From assembly GCA_016708875.1 (NCBI GenBank), contig JADJFA010000014.1, positions 62,001 through 126,000 of the forward strand: DNA of 64,000 bases, written 5' to 3'. Shown one piece after another: positions 50,601-59,785 of the stretch (positions are counted from its first letter, which is position 1; every line of letters starts with the position of its first letter). A model generated the notes under the pieces. The model was not told the origin of the DNA and searched no databases. It worked only from the letters and a program-made list of their open reading frames with translations. This DNA comes from Lewinellaceae bacterium (GTDB lineage: Bacteria > Bacteroidota > Bacteroidia > Chitinophagales > Saprospiraceae). The translations under genes were made by a program, and so were the position numbers.

Positions 50601-52027
50601 ACTGCGACATTTATGATCTGACCGTCACGCCCGGCGACTGCGACCCGGCTGCGCTTACTTATCCGCTTACTTTTGATTTTCAAGTGGATAACCCGGGCAA
50701 TGACTTCTTTGAAGTATGGGTGAACAACGTTTATTATGGTAGCCACTTGCTCAGCTCGTTGCCGTTCACAATTCCAGCTGTGCCTACGAATGGCAATGCC
50801 AGCGACATCATAAAAGTATGTATCAACGACCACCCGGACTGCTGTGCAATCCTTGAGTTCCCAGGACCATCCTGCGGAGGCGGCGGCAATTGTGAGATAT
50901 TTGACGTGGTACTTGATCCAGGCGACTGCGACCCAGCCACTGGTACCTACAAACTGCACCTCAATTTCCAGGTACAAAACCCTGGCAATGATTTCTTTGA
51001 AGTGTGGGGCAATGGGGTTTACCTCGGCATATTCCCGCTTGCCGGGCTGCCGATGATCATCCCTAACTTCCCTTCTAACGGCCCAGCAATAGACGTGATC
51101 AAAATCTGCATCAACGACCACCCTGATTGCTGCAAAATCATTGATTTCCAAGGTCCCGATTGCGGAGGTGGCGGCAACTGCGAGATTTTTAATCTCCAAC
51201 TTGATCCCGGCAGTTGCACTGGCGACAGCACGTACCAACTGCATATTAATTTCCAAGTGGTCAATCCACCGAGCAATATGTTCCAGGTTTGGGCAAACGG
51301 CCAATTGCTAGGTGACTTCAATCTCAACCAGTTGCCTTTGCTGATCCAGGACTTCCCTTGGAATGGCGGCAATTTTGACGGAATTAAAATCTGCATGGTG
51401 CCAAATACCCCTGGCACAGATCTTTGCTGTATTCAAAAGGAATTCGCAGTGCCAGACTGTCTCGGAAACGGCGATTGCCATATCTACGACCTTCATGTGC
51501 TGCGTACACCTTGCCTTTGCGGGCAATTCTTTGCCGTACTCACTTTTGAGCATGACAATGGCGGTGCGGGCGGATTTGACATTATTGGCAATGGTAACAA
51601 CTACGGCAATTTCCCATACAACACGCCACAACCCATCATCCTGGCTCCGTTCAATGGCGATGGCGTAACGGATTATGAATTTGTGGTGGTAGACCACGAA
51701 CATCCCGACCAATGCGGCGACGACTTTAACCTTGGTAAAGTGGAGTGCATGAGCCCAGTGATTGACCCGGGTAGCGCTGCCCTGCTCACCCTCTCGCCCA
51801 ACCCAACGGCCAATTGGCTGAACGTGACGGCATTGCTTGAGAACGGCGCAGCCCTTGGCCAATCCAACGTGGAAGTGTACGCTGCTGATGGTCGCCTCGT
51901 GCAAACGAACACTGTGGCCAATGGCGCTAACTTCCAACTCGACGTATCGAACCTGCCGAGCGGTATTTATCGCCTTGTGCTGAAGTCTGATTCGGGAAGA
52001 TTGGAAGGGACGTTTGCGAAGGAGTAA
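47652..52027 (+). CDS. Giant secreted protein of 14 tandem Cys-rich modules with T9SS sorting domain; frame broken by one base
   Basis: About 1458 residues when repaired. Signal peptide MRVASLLPMLLLWLSSLNAQ, then 14 modules of 90-100 residues. Each has the plan C-x-I-x-D/N-L-x(10)-C, YxLxLxFxVxNPG, FxVWxNGxYxGxFxLxxLPLxIPNFPxNG, I-K-I-C-x-N, C-C, EF-x-x-P-x-C. Two module classes occur: 'FEVWGNG...FPSNG...INDHPDCCK' and 'SLWANG...FPWNG'. The first and last modules are diverged (NGTNYGTYPYSQ; NGNNYGNFPYNTP) and look like caps. The last ~80 residues are a T9SS sorting domain (TLSPNPTANWLNVT, VEVYAADGRLV, LPSGIYRLVLKS). One base is missing near 49036 (ATACTCAAGTGCC), inside module 5. Surface adhesin, matrix or binding protein is likely; no partner is known. 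Confidence 0.8.
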
Positions 52028-52030
52028 CGT

Positions 52031-52064
52031 GAAACGTAATTTGACAACTTTAAAGTTGTCAAAT
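52031..52064. repeat. Perfect 28-bp palindrome after the module protein
   Basis: AATTTGACAACTTT joined directly to AAAGTTGTCAAATT, no spacer, beginning 12 bases after the stop codon. It may act as a hairpin or protein-binding site. Confidence 0.75.
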
Positions 52065-52083
52065 TTTTAAGCCTCTTGAAAAC

Positions 52084-52120
52084 GAAACGCCCTCCGCAGG
52101 AAACTGCGGGGGGCGTTTTT
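52084..52120 (+). terminator. Rho-independent terminator after the module protein
   Basis: AAACGCCCTCCGCAG pairs with CTGCGGGGGGCGTTT across GAAA, followed by T residues (to 52120). Confidence 0.92.
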
Positions 52121-52184
52121 GTATACCGGAACGCTGTTCCGGGGATATTATCGTAAGCTATAGCTGAGTTGTCTTCTTGACGAG

Positions 52185-53740
52185 ATCCGTCCGCATCAAG
52201 TGCGCTTATCCTGATGCAAATACTCCTCAATTTGAAATCCCGAGCCTTGTCATCTTGTCGAGACCCGTGTCGAGCATCGTCAGGTTGTATCCCATTAATG
52301 ACTAATCAAAGTTGTATCCTAGTTCTTTGACATTTTTGCGATTTGAAAAATCATTTTTTCGGAGAAAATCTCTTTTTGAGATGTTTTGATGAGTTTTCCC
52401 TGTTTGTCTCGGATGATCCATTGGTTTTCGATTGGGTCGAATGTGACAGTGACGGTGTGTCCGGCGAGTTTGTTGGAGACGTAAATGATGTTGCGCGCAA
52501 AGGAAATTGAGCCGCATCCGGGGACGTTTCTGGTCCAGACCTGTTGTGCCAAGTAGTGCTTCACCCGTCCGTAATCAAAGGCTTCCGGGGCGTACTTCCT
52601 GGGGTTGGCGTCCAGTTGCGGGTAAAGTTCTTGCCGGGTCTTGCCTTGTTTTTTTCGCAAGCGAAAAACGTTTCGCTGGATTCGACCGGTTTCATCAAGG
52701 CTGTCCTGAAGTTCTTGTGCCGAGTGACATTCGAGCGGGCTGGACCAACGGAAGCAAGTGCCCTGCAGGTTTTCCACCGTTCCGTTTTGTTGCGGGCACC
52801 GGGGCTTGTTGCAGACCACTTCGATGCCCAGTCCGATCCACCACAGCACCGTGAGCGTCGGCACGTCACGGTCGTGGGGCAGCACCAAGGGCAAGCCGTT
52901 GTCGATTTTTATGCGCTTGGGAAGTCCCTCTTTTTCAAAACAATGGTTGACCGCTTGGCACATCGCCCATTCCGGCACTTGGGCCATCCTCATGTGGGGG
53001 GAAAACGCCACTGTACAAGACGGTGCTACTGGCCTCATCGGCGATATTGCCCCAACTGACCTGTTGCCCGTTGCCCAAAGGCACCTGCTCCTTGCCATCG
53101 ATTTGCCAAGTGTGGTGTACTTCCTTGGTCCAGGTGTTGGCTACCCGTCTCGGCTCTTTGGCCATTCCCGGTCGCCCGCCCGCCCGTCTCCAGCGAAGTT
53201 GAATGGTGCTCACCGAGGGCACTCGGTGCCCCGGGCGCAGTTCGTGCAACACACTGTGCAGGTAGGGCGCGCCGGCAAGCCCGCTTCTGCGCCGTTCAAT
53301 CTCGGCCTCCACCTCGTCCGAAAAACACCTCTTCGGTGTTTTGCCACAGCGACTGTAATCTGCTTTCAGCGCAGAGTCGCCTCGTTCGCGATATTGGCGG
53401 ACCAACTTCTTTACACCGGCTCGACTAAGGCCAAGGGCTTCAGCGATGCTTTGGTGGCTCATGCCCGATTCATGATCGCGCACGATTTTGACCCGCAAAT
53501 CGAATGGAATGGGTTTGCCCATGGGAATTTTTTTATTCGCAAAAATATCAAAGAACTAGGGTACAACTTTAGTTAATCATTGGTGGGATACAACCTGACG
53601 ATGCTCGACAGACCCGTCCGCATCAAGTGCGCTTTGGCTGAGTATTTGCACTTTTGAGTACTCGAGGGGGCAAATACTCGGCCAAAGCGCACTTGATGCG
53701 GACGGGTCTCGACAAGATGACAAGGCTCGGGATTTCAAAC
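52185..53740. mobile_element. Insertion sequence with nested inverted repeats
   Basis: The transposase gene lies between inverted repeats. Inner TIRs: left 52308-52341 (AAAGTTGTATCCTAGTTC...TTTTTGCGA) and right 53537-53570 match for ~34 bases with three mismatches. The repeat extends outward through CCCA..AATGA..TAA and TGTCGAGCATCGTCAGGTTG (left to 52268, right to 53610). Further out, a 38-base segment A (left 52231-52268; right 53702-53739, inverse) is repeated; in the right end a palindrome of two 39-base arms (53611-53649 and 53670-53708, 38/39 match) is inserted between. A partial copy of the palindrome arm (CCGTCCGCATCAAGTGCGCTT) is at 52187-52207. No clear direct target duplication was identified. 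Confidence 0.8.
52319..53522 (-). CDS. DDE transposase (IS481-like: HTH plus integrase core), frame broken at a G6 run
   Basis: About 400 residues when repaired. N-terminal homeodomain-like helix-turn-helix (FDLRVKIVRDHESGMSHQSIAEALGLSRAGVKKLVRQYRERG), then the rve integrase core. Catalytic Asp in WQIDGKEQV, Asp in RIKIDNGLP and Glu in NGTVENLQGT form DDE. The first frame ends after VLYSGVFPPHEDG; the catalytic part continues in another frame with HMRMAQVPEWAMCQAVNHCFEKEG. The break is at a run of six G (52996-53001); five would restore the frame. It may be a base error, a real mutation or programmed frameshifting. The C-terminal end has TVTFDPIENQWIIRDKQGKL. Confidence 0.8.
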
Positions 53741-53877
53741 GGGGAAGGAGAATTACCTGATATGACTTTGACAATCAATTTATTTTGGAGGAATGCTGAA
53801 GGTGGAAACATCAAATACAGTTGGAAGCCCATTTACGGCAATGTTTTTTTGGCTTGGCTGAAAAGAAGTTCAAAAGC
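53523..53877. repeat. Right end of the insertion sequence: TIR, 39-bp-arm palindrome and unassigned remainder
   Basis: Holds the right TIR (53537-53610), the palindrome with arms 53611-53649 and 53670-53708 and the inverse copy of segment A (53702-53739). From 53740 to 53877 there is ordinary sequence with no gene I can support; a plus-strand frame 53654-53890 crosses the palindrome and is rejected. Confidence 0.75.
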
Positions 53878-53926
53878 GATTACAAGGTGACACCTCCTCC
53901 TTCCTTGGAGATGTCACCTCGTAATC
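53878..53926 (-). terminator. Hairpin at the end of the 1526-residue protein gene
   Basis: GATTACAAGGTGACACCTCC (53878-53897) pairs with the arm GGAGATGTCACCTCGTAATC (53907-53926), 18 of 20 matches. Abuts the stop codon (53928). T-run is short. Confidence 0.6.
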
Positions 53927-53927
53927 A

Positions 53928-56900
53928 TTACTCCTTCAACCTTCCATTCCGCACCTTATTCACAAACTTCGGGCCTTCAGCAGGATCCACCGGCACAACC
54001 TCGAGGGTTTTGCCATTCTCCATTTTCATCTTGATGTCTTTCCCTTTGAGAGAGGCGAGCAAATCATTGAAACGCGGGCTGCTGGAGGTGATACTGAATG
54101 CCCCACCCTCGTCAGTGTTTTGATACACAAACAAATACCATAGATCAGCAGAGGGCTTGATGTAAATGCCCAGGGCGTCGTCGCCGGTATTGGGCATTTT
54201 GTACTGTACCATGATGTTCAGCGATTTGTTAATGGGCTGTCCAGCTACGCTGATGAGTGGAATACGGTCTTCGAGGGTGAAAAAGGAGGTGTATTCCTTG
54301 TTCCAGGTAATGGATTGACGGCCCAGCACGAAGGCAAATTTATCGTCCTTTTTAGGCAGTAATATGGCGTTGAGCCGCGCATTGGACAGGGTTTCTTCCC
54401 AATCTTTTTCGTCGCTGACGAATTCGTGCAAAGCGGGCTGATAAAATGCCATGTTGGTATTGTACACGGAGGGTTGAGCGTCAAAAGACGCGGCTTTTAT
54501 CTCATTGATCATCAATTCAACCAGTTTGGCAGGAATGGGCATGTCAAAAGCCGAAATGAATTCGCCTGAGACGTCGAAATAAGTAGAGTCGGTTACGGAA
54601 TTGTAGTCTGACTTGAGTCTGCCCGCCGCTTTGATTTTCATCAAATCGAGGCCAGAACCGATGCTGAGTGGCCCTTCAGCCTGCACGGTGCCCACACGAT
54701 TATCGAAAACCAGTTTTGCGCCGATCTCTGTTTTGCCCAGTACTTTGAGCGAATCGCCAAAAATGAAACGGTCGTTGGCCGGTTCATACTTATACACGTG
54801 CTTGCAGTCAATTATTGCACGATCCACCCTTTGCAAGGCGGGAAGCATGATGCGCGGGTACATTTCTCCTGTTTCGCGGGAAAGATAGAAGCCCGTTACC
54901 ATCGGCATGTCTTCCGGGTCTTTGGCGAGTTTGACGCGCATAAGCGGGTCTTTCCGGTCAATTTCTGTTTGCAGGGTGAACCAGTTGGTTTTCGGCAATT
55001 TGTCGGCTACCAACTGGGCATAGCCCCTGAATGTCATGTTTTGGTCGCTCGAATTGAGCACCATATCGCCTTTGAAAAGGGTTTTCACATCCACCCGGAA
55101 ACTGTCTTTTTCAGGGATTTCAGCCGTCGCAAATGTTTGAACCCGGCGATTGGAGGCTTCGATGGTCTGATATTTTCCTTGTATGTCATTGAAGAAAACT
55201 TCCTGATTATAGCCCGGGATGTTGTACTCGTAAAAACCCGTGGCTTTGTAGAGTTTCTTACCACCAATATCCACCGTCGCCTTATTGATGGTGTGGTACT
55301 TACTTATCGTGTCGGCAACGATTTGAGCGTTATATATGGTACGCATCCTACCACCCGGCTGGATATAAATATCACTAGTGTCCGGGATGTTGATAAACGC
55401 ATCGGCGGACTTGATTTGCTTCACACCGCCGATTCGGAGGAGGTTGGTTTTCATGTCATAAAGAGCCGTTTTTCCCTCAAACGCGAGTGTATCTTGTCCG
55501 GGGTCAATAGATACGAAGCGACCAGGTTTGTTGGGATCCGCCTTGAAATTGATGGTTTTGGCCTTCATATCCCAAGTGAATTCGTTCATCGAAGTGAGGT
55601 ACTTGTCAAGCGGCAGGGTCGTACTGGCGGTCAGCAAATTAGCCTTGAATTGGCCTTTTTGGGTGTCAAAGTCAAGGTCGCCCTTTACATTTCGAGAGTC
55701 AAGCGCAATGCCGTTTTGGTCGAGCGATTTTATTTCAAGGTTACCTGTGTCCACACTGGCTTGAAAAGGTCCGTAGGAAATGATTTTAGAAGTCAATTTG
55801 CCCTCCGTCCATTCGAATTCGCCCCTGCCTTTCAAACCGGAAGGGGTTAGGATAAGCGTTCCTTTGTGGGTGTAGCCAGGAGCCTTAAATAGTTCAAAAG
55901 CCTTTGCTTTGCTTTCGACATACATCGAATCCTTAAACGGGAGCCAGTTCACCGAAACATCCTCGCCTTTAGCCTGCGGCACTTTTACTTTATTGGCACG
56001 GTCTTCTTCCATGAAGAATTTCTTGGCCGTCCCGGTGGTCTGCTTAGGTCGAAAAATCAAGTCCTCCGATTCTATATCGGCAGTTAAATACTCCAGTTTC
56101 CCTTTCCCAACAAGTCCTTTGTTGCTCAGGTCGAGCGTGCCAGTGTAATTCCCTTTTTTGGTATAGGTTGGATAGCCAATGGCAGGCGTTTTGTGTATAA
56201 AACCAAAGGATTTATCCTCCTCGCGCACGACAATGGTTTCTTTGAAGGGCTGGAAAATCGTGGCGGGGAAAAGCTCACCCTTGAATTTCAACTGTTCCTT
56301 GGTGTACGAATCTAACCCATTGAAACTGAATGGGTCGAGTCGGAAATAAAATGAATCGCGGGTGTACACACCGCGCTGTGTCGTGGGCTGATCGTAGAAA
56401 ACAAAGGAGTGCTTTTTGGACTGCAAAGACGGGAAGATGCTCATTTCCTCTTTACCCGATTTGTTGTTGGGCGCATCCACCAAAAGTGCCCCGCTGAGGT
56501 GCTCGATGTTGGAGCTCATGGCATTGGCAATTGGCTGCCCATTTTTGTCCTCCTGGCCTGTGGGGATGTAAAAATCGAGGTGTTGCACAGAGTCAAAATC
56601 CACTTCGAATTTGTCGTACACGAAACTCATATCACGGCCTTGAAAAAGCGCGAGGCCCGCGAAAAGCCGCCCACCAAAACGCATGTCGCGGTTTTTCAGG
56701 AGCGTGAGCTCATTCTCGTTGGGTATGAGCGCTACTTTTTGGCGCTTGCTGAGTTCGAGTTTTTTGACGGAGTAAATTTCGGTTTCTTTGGTTTTTAGAT
56801 TGAGTTTGGCATTCGAACCTGTGCTCTCAGAAATGATGTTGATAGCGTCAAAGTCCTTTTTCCCTTGGCTGGCCAGCGCGTAGTGAATGCACTTGTCACG

Positions 56901-58508
56901 CAGTTCGATTTCGTGCCGACTGAAATAATAGTTGATAAAACCCTCCTCTACCATTTGAGCCAGCAAGCTTTGAATGCTGGAATAGTCAAATTTGGGGTTT
57001 ATCTCCATCGCAAACTCGGTATCCTTCACGATACGTCCGTTATCGTCCTTGTCCTTGTCGGTTTTGAGCCAAAGTGCGTAGAGCGTACTCACCGAATTGT
57101 GGCTTGCAAGGCCCTGCATTTGCAGGTATATGGACGGGTCGTAGTAGTTGCTACTCTCAAATTCTACTTTTTTCGACACGCCCTTTATTCCCGTATGGCC
57201 GCCTATTTCAAGAGAGTCGGAGTTTAAGTGCCAGGCAATTTTGTCCGTATCCAGGTTCATGTTGTAGAACGAGGAATAAAACGGGTTGCGGGAGGAGCCT
57301 TTTTCGCCCCGGATCAGGGTGATGACCTGCTTGGGAATGTCAATACGGAAATCTGCTGCAGGGTGAAAAAGGCTGTCGGAATCCATAAAGAGTTTTGCGT
57401 CCACATTCTCCGACACCACACTCACCCCACGTCGGATGACGAACAGCTCCGCCTTGCCATGGAAGACTTTTTCGCGTTTCTTGTTGTACACCGTCATTTG
57501 GGCAGGTTCGCTGCTCGTGCCATAACCGTAAAATGAATTACCCGCCAGGCGGAAACCGCCGAGATACTCAATATTGTCGCCAATGCGGTTGATTTTCAAG
57601 ACCTTTTCGAAGGATTGAAAACGTGGGAACTGAATATTTCGGAGCGAATCGGCCTTGGAAGAAGTCAATTTTGGCTTCACCACTACGTTGTTTTCAAAAC
57701 TCCCTTTGATGCCTTCTTTAAAATAGAGCGGGTAAAAAAGTGTGGCAGTATCACAAGTAAATAGTGGTTTTTGTGTCTCTACCTTGTACTTGGTGAGCAG
57801 TGCGTAGATACTTGAATCCATACCTGCCTCCGCCCATGAAACCTTGCCGCCTTCACCTTGCCAAATTTGCTCGAAAGGCTTGTATCGGCCTGAAGTATTG
57901 TGGATGGTCACGGAGTCGGTCTTGCGCGTTCCAATAAGGTCTACACCCGTGCAAATGAGGCTTGGCTCTCGGTCGCTATACGCAAATTCGAACTTGCCGC
58001 CTTCGATCCTCCAGGTTGCAGAACCTCCTTCGCCGCTCTTAAGCGCACGTTCTGTCATAAAATCCAAAGAAAACTCCAGCAGCAGCCCTACTGCCTTGGT
58101 GCGGCCTTTTTCCAAACCAGCCAGCGATTCTTCGGTAAAAGCGTGCCATCTGCGGAAAAGGGTGGTGTCGCGGTCATTTTTGGCGGCGACTATGGCGTTC
58201 ACGTAATTTTTGAAATAGGGGAAGGCCGGCAGGTTCTGGTTGCCCATAAGGTTTGCAACCGACACGATACGTTTCATTTCCCATTCGGGGAATGCGCCTG
58301 CTTTGTGCGCTTTTTTGAAAACGGCGAAAGATTCCTCCATGTCAGGTCGTTTGGAGAGCGTCATGTACTCGCCCAATTTGACCACGAATTCGTTGGTGTT
58401 TTCGGGGAATTTTTGGGCGGAAATGGTTTCCGAGGAAAGGAGGAAAAGTAAAACAAAAAAGAGGGTTCCAAAAGTGCGGGGAAAGACGGTGGAATAAACT
58501 GACTGCAT
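53928..58508 (-). CDS. Very large exported protein, unknown, beta-rich
   Basis: 1526 residues. Signal peptide: FPRTFGTLFFVLLFLLSSETISAQK (start at 58508; the internal hydrophobic part is clear). Residues ~30-200 form a helical region (EEIFAVFKKAHKAG-type) and the rest is a long run of beta-strand-rich segments with repeated patterns: KGxFENN, KGKLEYLTADIESEDLIFRP, GLKGRGEFEWTEGKLTSKIISYGPFQ, VKGDLDFDTQKGQFKANLL, SSDQNMTFRGYAQLVADKLP, suggesting many similar beta-sheets, as in AsmA/LptD-like or beta-solenoid assemblies. I recognise no named family. It is not followed by a partner gene. A role in outer-membrane or lipid transport is only a guess. Confidence 0.75.
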   Translation of the reverse strand: MQSVYSTVFPRTFGTLFFVLLFLLSSETISAQKFPENTNEFVVKLGEYMTLSKRPDMEESFAVFKKAHKAGAFPEWEMKRIVSVANLMGNQNLPAFPYFKNYVNAIVAAKNDRDTTLFRRWHAFTEESLAGLEKGRTKAVGLLLEFSLDFMTERALKSGEGGSATWRIEGGKFEFAYSDREPSLICTGVDLIGTRKTDSVTIHNTSGRYKPFEQIWQGEGGKVSWAEAGMDSSIYALLTKYKVETQKPLFTCDTATLFYPLYFKEGIKGSFENNVVVKPKLTSSKADSLRNIQFPRFQSFEKVLKINRIGDNIEYLGGFRLAGNSFYGYGTSSEPAQMTVYNKKREKVFHGKAELFVIRRGVSVVSENVDAKLFMDSDSLFHPAADFRIDIPKQVITLIRGEKGSSRNPFYSSFYNMNLDTDKIAWHLNSDSLEIGGHTGIKGVSKKVEFESSNYYDPSIYLQMQGLASHNSVSTLYALWLKTDKDKDDNGRIVKDTEFAMEINPKFDYSSIQSLLAQMVEEGFINYYFSRHEIELRDKCIHYALASQGKKDFDAINIISESTGSNAKLNLKTKETEIYSVKKLELSKRQKVALIPNENELTLLKNRDMRFGGRLFAGLALFQGRDMSFVYDKFEVDFDSVQHLDFYIPTGQEDKNGQPIANAMSSNIEHLSGALLVDAPNNKSGKEEMSIFPSLQSKKHSFVFYDQPTTQRGVYTRDSFYFRLDPFSFNGLDSYTKEQLKFKGELFPATIFQPFKETIVVREEDKSFGFIHKTPAIGYPTYTKKGNYTGTLDLSNKGLVGKGKLEYLTADIESEDLIFRPKQTTGTAKKFFMEEDRANKVKVPQAKGEDVSVNWLPFKDSMYVESKAKAFELFKAPGYTHKGTLILTPSGLKGRGEFEWTEGKLTSKIISYGPFQASVDTGNLEIKSLDQNGIALDSRNVKGDLDFDTQKGQFKANLLTASTTLPLDKYLTSMNEFTWDMKAKTINFKADPNKPGRFVSIDPGQDTLAFEGKTALYDMKTNLLRIGGVKQIKSADAFINIPDTSDIYIQPGGRMRTIYNAQIVADTISKYHTINKATVDIGGKKLYKATGFYEYNIPGYNQEVFFNDIQGKYQTIEASNRRVQTFATAEIPEKDSFRVDVKTLFKGDMVLNSSDQNMTFRGYAQLVADKLPKTNWFTLQTEIDRKDPLMRVKLAKDPEDMPMVTGFYLSRETGEMYPRIMLPALQRVDRAIIDCKHVYKYEPANDRFIFGDSLKVLGKTEIGAKLVFDNRVGTVQAEGPLSIGSGLDLMKIKAAGRLKSDYNSVTDSTYFDVSGEFISAFDMPIPAKLVELMINEIKAASFDAQPSVYNTNMAFYQPALHEFVSDEKDWEETLSNARLNAILLPKKDDKFAFVLGRQSITWNKEYTSFFTLEDRIPLISVAGQPINKSLNIMVQYKMPNTGDDALGIYIKPSADLWYLFVYQNTDEGGAFSITSSSPRFNDLLASLKGKDIKMKMENGKTLEVVPVDPAEGPKFVNKVRNGRLKE

Positions 58509-58689
58509 GATGTACTGAACGATGAACGGTGAACGATGAACTGGCTAAACGTTAGAAATTCAAAATATGGTGTGAAGGTAAGACGAGGATGAGATTTTGG
58601 ACGTTGGGAGCGGGGCATTAAAGGATAGTTTCTTAAAATTGGCCCCTCTTTAGAATGCATTTTACAACAAACCCACTGCAAAATTCATC
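58509..58689. repeat. Intergenic gap with GAACGATGAACGG words
   Basis: GAACGATGAACGGTGAACGATGAACTGG at about 58518-58545 repeats the word GAACGATGAAC in one orientation; no inverse was found. Rest of the gap: no gene. Confidence 0.5.
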
Positions 58690-59659
58690 ATGAAAAAAAT
58701 TACAACTGCGTTTCTCTTATTATTCTGGCTATTCCGCGCCCAAGCTCAAGACGAATTCGCCTCCGTGGACAATCATGCCCGCAGCATTCGAAAAAGCGAG
58801 CACCCAACGCCCGAGTCCCTCGCCAATGCCCTTTGCAAAGACTTAAAAAATGACCGCGACAAAGCCCGCGCCATCTTCACATGGATAGCGGTGAATATAA
58901 ACCTACGATTTCAAAGCACTTGACAAAGACAGCCCGCGAGCAGATTCCAATAAGGAGTACGAAGACAAGGTGGTAAAGCAGGTTTATAGAAAAGGGCGGG
59001 GCGTATGTATGGGTTATTCGCTGCTCTACAAAAAAATGGCAGATGCAGTAGGACTGGAATGCGTTTTCATACCGGGAAATTCAAAAGGCTCCGTCTTCGG
59101 CGGTTGGGAGAGCCATGCCTGGAATGCCGTGAAAATCAATGACAAATGGGAGCTTCTGGATGTAACCTGGGGGGCGGGTTATTCGGATGAAAACGAAAAA
59201 TTCCATCAAGTTTTTCAACCGGGCTTTTTCTTCACCCTGCCACGCATTTTTGCTCTAAACCACTTTCCTGAGGACGAAAAATGGCAACTTTTAGACCAGC
59301 CCATTGGCAAAAATGAATTTAAGAAGCAATCCGCCTTTTCTTATGCCGACCCGGTGATGGGCATTGCCGACACAGAACCCTTTGGCATCCCGCTCACCAA
59401 AGGCATGGATGGCAAAGTGGAGCTCCGCCTCAAAATGCAGCAACCACCTACCGTTATCAAATTAATAATGGGCAACCGTGATCTGAAATTCGAGCGCATA
59501 GATAATGACGGATGGCTTACACTTCGTTTTGTTCCCACCAATGGCCGTGAACTCCAGATATGGGGCGGCGAAAGAAACCGCAACCGGGTAACGACCACTT
59601 TAATAGGCGTTTTCCGGTGGAATGAGACATCAAACAAAAAGATACCGCAAAGGCACTGA
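58690..59659 (+). CDS. Exported transglutaminase-like protein; frame broken by one extra base
   Basis: About 322 residues when repaired. Signal peptide MKKITTAFLLLFWLFRAQAQ, then ...DKARAIFTWIAVNIN. One extra C near 58902-58903 (AACCTACGAT; expected AACTACGAT) shifts the frame; the protein continues YDFKALDKDSPRADSNKEYEDKVVKQVYRKGRGVCMGYSLLYKKMADAVGLECVFIPG. The transglutaminase core is seen: Cys in GRGVCMGYS, His in WESHAWNAVKI and Asp in WELLDVTWG. The start frame and resumed frame overlap in meaning. A transglutaminase fold of this type is either a protease-like or inactive carbohydrate/peptide-binding domain. Confidence 0.8.
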
Positions 59660-59712
59660 GGCGCAAAGCATTGATTTTCAATCACTCTGCGGCACCTCGT
59701 CGCTGCGGTTAG
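59645..59712. repeat. Intergenic inverted word repeat (ACCGCAAAGG / CCTCGTCGCTGCGGT words)
   Basis: ACCGCAAAGGCACTGAGGCGCAAAGCATTGATTT, then TCAATCACTCTGCGGCACCTCGTCGCTGCGGT. Imperfect arms around a short AT centre. Confidence 0.7.
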
Positions 59713-59753
59713 GTATTACTGATTTTGACTAAGGATGAAGCGTTAACAGTCGT

Positions 59754-59761
59754 TACTTTTG
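59754..59761 (+). promoter_or_regulatory. Possible -7 promoter element for the Gly-rich PKD gene
   Basis: TACTTTTG (TAnnTTTG) lies 25 bases before the ATG at 59786; a TTG is 26 bases further up, longer than usual spacing. Confidence 0.3.
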
Positions 59762-59785
59762 ACCAAATTTTCCAAACCAAACACT

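Noticed and set aside
53654..53890. Plus-strand frame of 78 codons beside the insertion sequence
   Set aside because: It crosses the 39-base-arm palindrome and repeat segment A, and has no domain.
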